From the NCBI GenBank assembly GCA_015485715.1, contig WFTA01000076.1, positions 1 to 16,903 on the forward strand: a stretch of DNA of 16,903 nucleotides, in the 5' to 3' direction. This stretch comes from Patescibacteria group bacterium. Lineage in GTDB: Bacteria; Patescibacteriota; Patescibacteriia; WFTA01; S139-112. The notes under the pieces were generated by a model. That model made no database searches. It had not been told where the DNA came from and saw nothing but the letters and a program-made list of their open reading frames with translations. Every line of letters starts with the position of its first letter. The first letter of the stretch is position 1. Of this stretch, positions 13,039-16,903 are shown piece by piece. The position numbers and the translations under genes are program-made.

Positions 13039-15264
13039 TTAATGATGTTTGTTGTTTCTTCTATTTGAATGAAAGTTATTGTTGTGATTTTTCTTAGCCT
13101 TTGCTAATACTTCAGGAGGGTATTCATAATTTGTTTGTTTGAGAGAAAGATTAATCCTTCCTTCAGAGTCAATTTCTATCACCTTCACAGGAATAATATC
13201 ACCTACTTTAACTACATCCTTTACATTCTCAACCCTAAAAGGAGCTAACTCAGATATATGAACAAGGCCTTGCTGTTGAGGAAGTATCTCCACAAATGCC
13301 CCAAAATCCATTATCCTTGTTACTTTACCCTGAAACACTTCTCCTACCTTTACCTCTCTGGTAATATTTTTAACCCAATCAATAGCTTTTTGGGCTGCTT
13401 CTGGATCATTAGATGTAACCATAACCAGTCCGTCATCGTCTATATCTATAGTTACCCCTGTCTCATTTATTATTTCACTAATTACTTTCCCCTTTGGGCC
13501 AATAACATCTTTGATCTTATCAGGGTTTATACGCAAAGTATAGATACGAGGAGCATATGGTGAGAGCTCACTTCTTGGCTCAGGAATAACTGAGAGCATT
13601 GCCTCCAGTATCCTAAGCCTTGCCTGCTTTGCCTGATGCAAAGTTTCCTTAACCATCTCCATAGACAATCCCGGAAGCTTGACATCAAGTTGGACAGCAG
13701 TAATCCCATCTTTAGTACCTGCTACTTTAAAATCCATATCTCCATAATGATCTTCTTCTCCCTGCAGGTCAGTTAAAATTCTAAAATCTGAATACGGATT
13801 GTCAGGATTTGTAATAAGCCCCATAGCAATACCAGATACAGGTTTTTTAATAGGGACACCAGCATCCATCAGAGATAATGTTGACCCGCATACAGATGCC
13901 ATAGATGTTGATCCGTTTGACGATAAAATATCTGTTACAACTCTGATTGCATAAGGGAACTTATCTTTATCAGGTATTACAGGAAGAAGAGCCTTTTCTG
14001 CCAAAGCACCGTGCCCTATCTCTCGTCTGGAAGGAAACCTCATAGGCTGTACCTCTCCTACAGAATAGCCCGGAAAATTGTAATGATGCATATATCTTTT
14101 TGTTCCTTCTTCCTCAAGAGTATCCAGTACCTGCTCAGCAGAGGGAGCACCCAGTGTAACTGTTGAAAGTGCTTGTGTTTCACCTCGTGAAAAAAGTGCA
14201 GAGCCGTGAGTGCGCGGCAAGATACCCACCTCAACAGACAATGATCTTATCTCGTCAAACTTCCTGCCGTCAATTCTGGAGTTAGTCTCCAAAATCCTTT
14301 TTCTAACCATCTTGCCAAACACTTTGTCAGCATATTTTAAAGCTGACTTTAAATCATCTCCTGATATAGCAGGATTTTCAGCAAATTCTTCTCTAAGCCT
14401 GTCCATAAGTTCCCCTATTGCTTGGGATCTTTCTCTTTTGGTTTTCAAGCCCCATACCTTATCTAAATTTTTCTGAAGATATTCGTCTACTTTTTGCTTT
14501 AAATCCTGAGGAACTTCATCAATTGCTTCTGGTACAGGGTATTTCTCAGCACCAATTTTATCCCTAATCTCAATGTAAAAATCTATAAGCTCATTGATAT
14601 ACGGAAACGCAAATTCCAAAGCCTGAACAAACAAATCTTCAGATACTTCGTTGGCAATAGTCTCTATCATCACAATTTTGTCCCTTGTGGCAGAGACAAC
14701 AATATCCAGAGTTGCCCTTTCTCTTTCTTCATAGGTTGGATTGATTACAAATTTATCATCCACATATCCCACCCTCACGGCTGCTATAGGGTCGATAGTT
14801 TTAGGCCACGGAATGCAAGATACAAAAAGAGAGACAGAAGATGCATTGATTGATAATATATCAGGATCATTCTCGTGATCAAAAGAAAGAGGAGTGAGGA
14901 CATTTTGAACATCCAGCCTTAAGTTTTCATCAAACAACGGTCTGATAGATCTGTCTACCATTCTGGCAAGCAAAACTGACTCATCTGAAGGCTTTCCCTC
15001 TCTCTTCACAAAGCGCGACCCTTTTATCTTGCCTCCTGCATACAGCTTTTCAACATAATCAACAAGGAGGGGAAAAAAATCAATACCTTCTCTTGGCTCT
15101 TTTCCCATTACTACAGTAGATAAAACTACTGTATCTCCGTATCTAAATGTACAGGCTGAATCTGCCTGTCCCGCGACTTTTCCAAACTGAACTTCTATTT
15201 TTCTTCCTGCAAATGTACCACTCCATGTGTGTACATTATTTTCATTTTTATATTCAATGTCCAT
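13039..15264 (-). CDS. pnp: Polyribonucleotide nucleotidyltransferase (PNPase)
   Basis: PNPase degrades RNA from the 3' end by phosphorolysis and can add tails; it acts as a ring-shaped trimer. The 741 residues contain two RNase PH domains, an intervening helical segment, a KH domain and an S1 domain. Signatures: FGKVAGQADSA near the N-terminus; FFPLLVDYVEKLYAGGKIKGSRF; SNGSTSMASVCGSTL; GEEDHYGDMDFKVAGT with the catalytic aspartates (about 500-515); KH loop IGPKGK (588-593); and S1 from VGEVFQGKVTRIMDFGAFVEI to GRINLSLKQ (about 641-711). A His/Asn-rich tail ends the protein. I chose the ATG at 15264, because it starts the conserved sequence 4 bases after the NYN-gene stop; an in-frame ATG 57 bases upstream overlaps that gene. 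The rpsO-pnp linkage is classical, and pnp mRNA is autoregulated in E. coli. Confidence 0.96.
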   Translation of the reverse strand: MDIEYKNENNVHTWSGTFAGRKIEVQFGKVAGQADSACTFRYGDTVVLSTVVMGKEPREGIDFFPLLVDYVEKLYAGGKIKGSRFVKREGKPSDESVLLARMVDRSIRPLFDENLRLDVQNVLTPLSFDHENDPDILSINASSVSLFVSCIPWPKTIDPIAAVRVGYVDDKFVINPTYEERERATLDIVVSATRDKIVMIETIANEVSEDLFVQALEFAFPYINELIDFYIEIRDKIGAEKYPVPEAIDEVPQDLKQKVDEYLQKNLDKVWGLKTKRERSQAIGELMDRLREEFAENPAISGDDLKSALKYADKVFGKMVRKRILETNSRIDGRKFDEIRSLSVEVGILPRTHGSALFSRGETQALSTVTLGAPSAEQVLDTLEEEGTKRYMHHYNFPGYSVGEVQPMRFPSRREIGHGALAEKALLPVIPDKDKFPYAIRVVTDILSSNGSTSMASVCGSTLSLMDAGVPIKKPVSGIAMGLITNPDNPYSDFRILTDLQGEEDHYGDMDFKVAGTKDGITAVQLDVKLPGLSMEMVKETLHQAKQARLRILEAMLSVIPEPRSELSPYAPRIYTLRINPDKIKDVIGPKGKVISEIINETGVTIDIDDDGLVMVTSNDPEAAQKAIDWVKNITREVKVGEVFQGKVTRIMDFGAFVEILPQQQGLVHISELAPFRVENVKDVVKVGDIIPVKVIEIDSEGRINLSLKQTNYEYPPEVLAKAKKNHNNNFHSNRRNNKHH

Positions 15265-15292
15265 ATTTTTAATTTTTAATTGATAATAAATA
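15265..15292. repeat. Heptamer-phased tract at the NYN-pnp junction
   Basis: ATTTTTA, ATTTTTA, ATTGATA, ATAAATA run in 7-base steps over the stop of the NYN gene and the four bases before the pnp ATG. There is no Shine-Dalgarno in this junction. The tract is short and AT-only, so chance cannot be excluded. Confidence 0.4.
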
Positions 15293-15772
15293 TTTTTTAT
15301 CTGATAAATCAGTAAACTCATCAGCTTCTTCTATAAGTTTAGAAGAACTGGATGATAAAAAAGACATAATCTCAACCTGACATGCCTTGTTCTCCTGCAG
15401 GTATCTAACCAAAGGCACAAAATCTCCATCACCTGTAACCAGAACCACCACATCAAGCTTATCAGCCCACTTCACTGCATCTATAGCCATTCCCACATCC
15501 CAGTCTCCCTTTTTCATACCTCCTGCAAATATTTGAAGATCTTTAACTCTCATATCAAACCCTTGAGATCTTAATGCCTCAAAAAAACCCTCTTCCTCAT
15601 GAGTGTGCGACTTGACTACATAAGCCAATGCCTTGATAAGCTTGCGCCCAGCTACTGCCTCCTGAAGCACTTTTTTAAAATTTACTCTTGCGCCAAACAA
15701 ATGCTTGGCAGAATGATACATATTCTGCACATCTACAAAAACCCCCACTCTTTGATCCTTATGTTTAGCCAT
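15269..15772 (-). CDS. NYN-domain (LabA/DUF88-like) putative ribonuclease
   Basis: A 167-residue single-domain protein of the NYN family, a PIN-like nuclease fold. The acidic, metal-binding residues are visible: VFVDVQNMY with Asp14, KGDWDVGMAIDA with Asp90, Asp92 and Asp98 (about 88-99), and VTGDGDFVPLVRYL with Asp115 and Asp117 (about 112-125). All expected catalytic positions seem kept. NYN proteins are thought to cut RNA, and bacterial LabA-like members are poorly characterised. It sits between rpsO and pnp with gaps of 2 and 4 bases, so it is tightly co-translated with the main exonuclease, which suggests (inference) a role in mRNA or rRNA turnover. ATG at 15772. Confidence 0.85.
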   Translation of the reverse strand: MAKHKDQRVGVFVDVQNMYHSAKHLFGARVNFKKVLQEAVAGRKLIKALAYVVKSHTHEEEGFFEALRSQGFDMRVKDLQIFAGGMKKGDWDVGMAIDAVKWADKLDVVVLVTGDGDFVPLVRYLQENKACQVEIMSFLSSSSSKLIEEADEFTDLSDKKYLLSIKN

Positions 15773-15774
15773 AA

Positions 15775-16155
15775 TTATTTTTCTTCCTCCTTGTCTTCAT
15801 CTGGTGTAGTAGAAGTATCTACAGCAGTATCAAGCACATCAAACTCTTCATCAGCAAGCTTTGCTCTAATGTCAGCAAGCTGATTCATTCTTCTCTTGAG
15901 TTTTAACTTCTTAATCAACTCCTCATACGCCTGTTCATCTTCTCGCATTAGATAATTCAAGAGTTTTCTTCTTTGATTCACCTTTCTGATCAAACCTCTT
16001 CTGGCTGAATGATCTTTTTTGTGTGTTTTAAGATGTTTTTGAAGCTCTTTAATTTCCTCAGATAAAATGGCGATTTGCACCTGAGGAGAACCTGTGTCTC
16101 CATCTTTGGTTTGAAATTTTTTAATAATTCTCTGCTTTTGCTGTTTGGTAAGCAT
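15775..16155 (-). CDS. rpsO: 30S ribosomal protein S15
   Basis: S15 binds the central domain of 16S rRNA and bridges the subunits. The core is clear: KDGDTGSPQVQIAILSEEI, LQKHLKTHKKDHSARRGL, VNQRRKLLNYL, in about 89 residues. A C-terminal Asp/Glu/Lys-rich extension brings the total to 126. I place the start at ATG 16155-16153, about 10 bases after the Shine-Dalgarno-like AGGGCGG; a TTG three codons upstream is in frame but lies only about a base from that element. First gene of the likely rpsO-NYN-pnp operon. In E. coli S15 represses its own translation through a leader pseudoknot; I cannot establish such a fold here. Confidence 0.95.
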   Translation of the reverse strand: MLTKQQKQRIIKKFQTKDGDTGSPQVQIAILSEEIKELQKHLKTHKKDHSARRGLIRKVNQRRKLLNYLMREDEQAYEELIKKLKLKRRMNQLADIRAKLADEEFDVLDTAVDTSTTPDEDKEEEK

Positions 16156-16212
16156 ATTAACCAATCCGCCCTAAACAAAGCTCTCTATTGATCAGCCTTG
16201 TAAAGGGTATAA

Positions 16213-16218
16213 ATTATA
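16213..16218 (-). promoter_or_regulatory. Possible -10 element for the rpsO operon
   Basis: A perfect TATAAT on the minus strand (16218-16213) lies 58 bases before the rpsO ATG, in the spacer after the tRNA terminator. No good -35 is present at 16-18 bases. The call rests on the -10 alone. Confidence 0.4.
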
Positions 16219-16282
16219 ATCGTATTTACTTTATCAGATATATAGATATATTGCAACCTTATTGATTTCTTATATCAAAAAT

Positions 16283-16312
16283 AAATTTTAAAAATCTCCC
16301 ATAAGGGAGATT
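16283..16312 (-). terminator. Intrinsic terminator of tRNA-Arg
   Basis: On the minus strand AATCTCCC (16312-16305), loop TTAT, GGGAGATT (16300-16293), then TTTAAAATTTATTTTTG. It separates the tRNA from the rpsO operon. Confidence 0.75.
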
Positions 16313-16321
16313 GAGATTTTG

Positions 16322-16393
16322 TGCCCCAGGAGGGAATCGAACCCCCATTAATGGCTTAGAAGGCCACTGTTCTATCCATTGAACTACCGGGGC
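16322..16393 (-). tRNA. tRNA-Arg(UCU)
   Basis: A complete 72-nt cloverleaf. Acceptor GCCCCGG/CTGGGGC with discriminator A; D-arm GTTC-AATGGATA-GAAC; anticodon arm GTGGC-CTTCTAA-GCCAT with anticodon TCT; variable loop TAAT; T-arm GGGGG-TTCGATT-CCCTC. The 3' CCA is not encoded (the next bases are CAA), so a CCA-adding enzyme is required. It decodes AGA and AGG. The upstream region on this strand is heptamer repeat, within which the promoter must lie. Confidence 0.95.
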
Positions 16394-16397
16394 AAAT

Positions 16398-16439
16398 TGG
16401 AATCTGGAATATAGAATATAGAATATAGAGTTTAGCCCA
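16398..16439. repeat. Heptamer repeat upstream of tRNA-Arg
   Basis: Six units in unbroken 7-base phase: TGGAATC, TGGAATA, TAGAATA, TAGAATA, TAGAGTT, TAGCCCA. The last unit merges with the left end of the inverted-repeat element at 16436. TATATTC-type sequence of the opposite strand may serve as the tRNA -10. Confidence 0.7.
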
Positions 16440-16569
16440 GCACATAGTTTTGACCCAAAACTAATGATTGTAGTTAGTAGAGAGTAGCTAGTAGTTAGAA
16501 TATTTTTGATGGGTTGTTTTTTTCTTATAACTACTTATACTTTTTTTCAAGTCAAAACTATGTGCTGGG
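16436..16569. mobile_element. MITE-like element with 19-bp perfect terminal inverted repeats
   Basis: CCCAGCACATAGTTTTGAC (16436-16454) and its exact complement (16551-16569) flank a core of 96 bases without coding capacity. The size of 134 bp and perfect ends fit a miniature inverted-repeat transposable element or a large stem-loop repeat. No target-site duplication is obvious, and no transposase is in the window. The core contains four heptamers of the form GTAGNNA (16470-16497). Confidence 0.55.
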
Positions 16570-16605
16570 TGGTAAATAGTATATGGTAACGAGTAGATAG
16601 TAGTA
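16470..16605. repeat. Heptamer tracts inside and after the inverted-repeat element
   Basis: GTAGTTA, GTAGAGA, GTAGCTA, GTAGTTA at 16470-16497, and GGTAAAT, AGTATAT, GGTAACG, AGTAGAT, AGTAGTA at 16571-16605, each without phase slip. Confidence 0.6.
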
Positions 16606-16609
16606 ATTG

Positions 16610-16892
16610 TCATGCCGGGCTCCGATCCGACATTTTACCCAGCTCTATGAAATAGGGCTGTGGCCAGAAACAAAAACAAAATTTTTATATTGTCATTCCC
16701 GCCCCGTAATAAATACGGGGTAAACTCCAGCGGGAATCCAGAAAGAGAAATAAAAAAACAAAAATAGATTCCGGATATCGCTCGCTTCGCTCGCAATTCC
16801 GGAATGACAAGTGAGGGTAAATTCCGGATGTCCCTCCGCTTTCGCTTTGTGGACTTTGGAATGACAGTAAAGAAATTGATTCCAGAATGACA
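16610..16892. repeat. GTCATTCC/GGAATGAC palindromic repeat cluster
   Basis: TGTCATTCC (16691-16699) is matched by GGAATGACA at 16801-16809 and 16858-16866 and by AGAATGACA at 16884-16892. Internal pieces include the hairpin CCCCGTAATAAATACGGGG (about 16703-16721), GCGGGAATCCAG, and GCTCGCTTCGCTCGC within two ATTCCGGA segments. A related TGTCATGCCGGGCTCCGATC (16609 onwards) begins the cluster. These are intergenic palindromic repeats of the type scattered in many bacterial genomes. No gene is seen from 16394 to the right end. Confidence 0.7.
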
Positions 16893-16903
16893 TTACTTAC
16901 TAC

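Noticed and set aside
15265..15321. Upstream in-frame ATG for pnp giving 19 extra residues
   Set aside because: It overlaps the NYN gene, the extra residues are non-conserved, and the next ATG fits the PNPase N-terminus and the 4-base gap.
16156..16164. TTG start for rpsO three codons upstream
   Set aside because: It lies almost on the Shine-Dalgarno-like AGGGCGG; the ATG at 16155 has better spacing and gives the usual S15 start.
16693..16893. A 66-codon open frame on the minus strand at the right end
   Set aside because: It lies wholly inside the palindromic repeats; the predicted peptide (FTLTCHSG..., FWIPAGV) is the familiar artefact of translating such repeats.

Overview
The window is a stretch of low-GC bacterial chromosome, and I infer a member of the Candidate Phyla Radiation (Patescibacteria, Parcubacteria-like). 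The grounds are small proteins with minimal housekeeping operons, a 23S-5S rRNA unit with no 16S beside it, a 23S gene carrying a group I intron and several helix expansions, no CCA encoded on the tRNA, an endonuclease Q family protein, and AT-rich repetitive spacers. The standard genetic code fits every gene. This placement rests on gene content only; no phylogeny was run. Almost everything lies on the minus strand. The exceptions are a small lysine-rich protein and the cut-off end of a zinc-ribbon gene at the left edge.

Left block (1-3900, minus): dksA/traR-like, lspA, rpsP, khpA, then a terminator immediately followed by a promoter, then trmD and an MFS transporter. This is a reduced version of the bacterial rpsP-khpA-rimM-trmD cluster, without rimM. 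It combines ribosome assembly, tRNA modification and membrane functions.

Centre (3900-5430): this is the most unusual part. A free-standing non-coding RNA gene of about 320 nt has a near-consensus promoter, extensive self-complementarity and its own terminator. Just upstream lies a cluster of DnaA-box sequences (TTATCCACA) in very AT-rich DNA. A histone-H1-like lysine-rich gene with its own promoter follows. The cluster looks like a replication origin or a DnaA-binding locus, but gene directions do not support an origin cleanly.

Middle (5430-11600, minus): an endonuclease Q family DNA-repair gene, then the 23S-5S rRNA unit (transcribed 23S first). It has its own strong promoter, a leader of about 290 nt containing a terminator-like hairpin and a boxA-like sequence, and pre-rRNA processing stems. 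The 23S gene holds a 737-nt group I intron at the position equivalent to E. coli 1931, with a LAGLIDADG endonuclease gene in its P8 loop.

Right block (11600-16300, minus): rpsO, an NYN-domain putative nuclease, pnp and a membrane-anchored protein of unknown function appear to form one operon, linking ribosome synthesis with RNA decay. Upstream is tRNA-Arg(UCU). The last 500 bases hold a MITE-like inverted-repeat element and GTCATTCC/GGAATGAC palindromic repeats.

A theme across the window is diverged tandem repeats with an exact 7-bp period, found in at least seven spacers and inside one 23S rRNA expansion.
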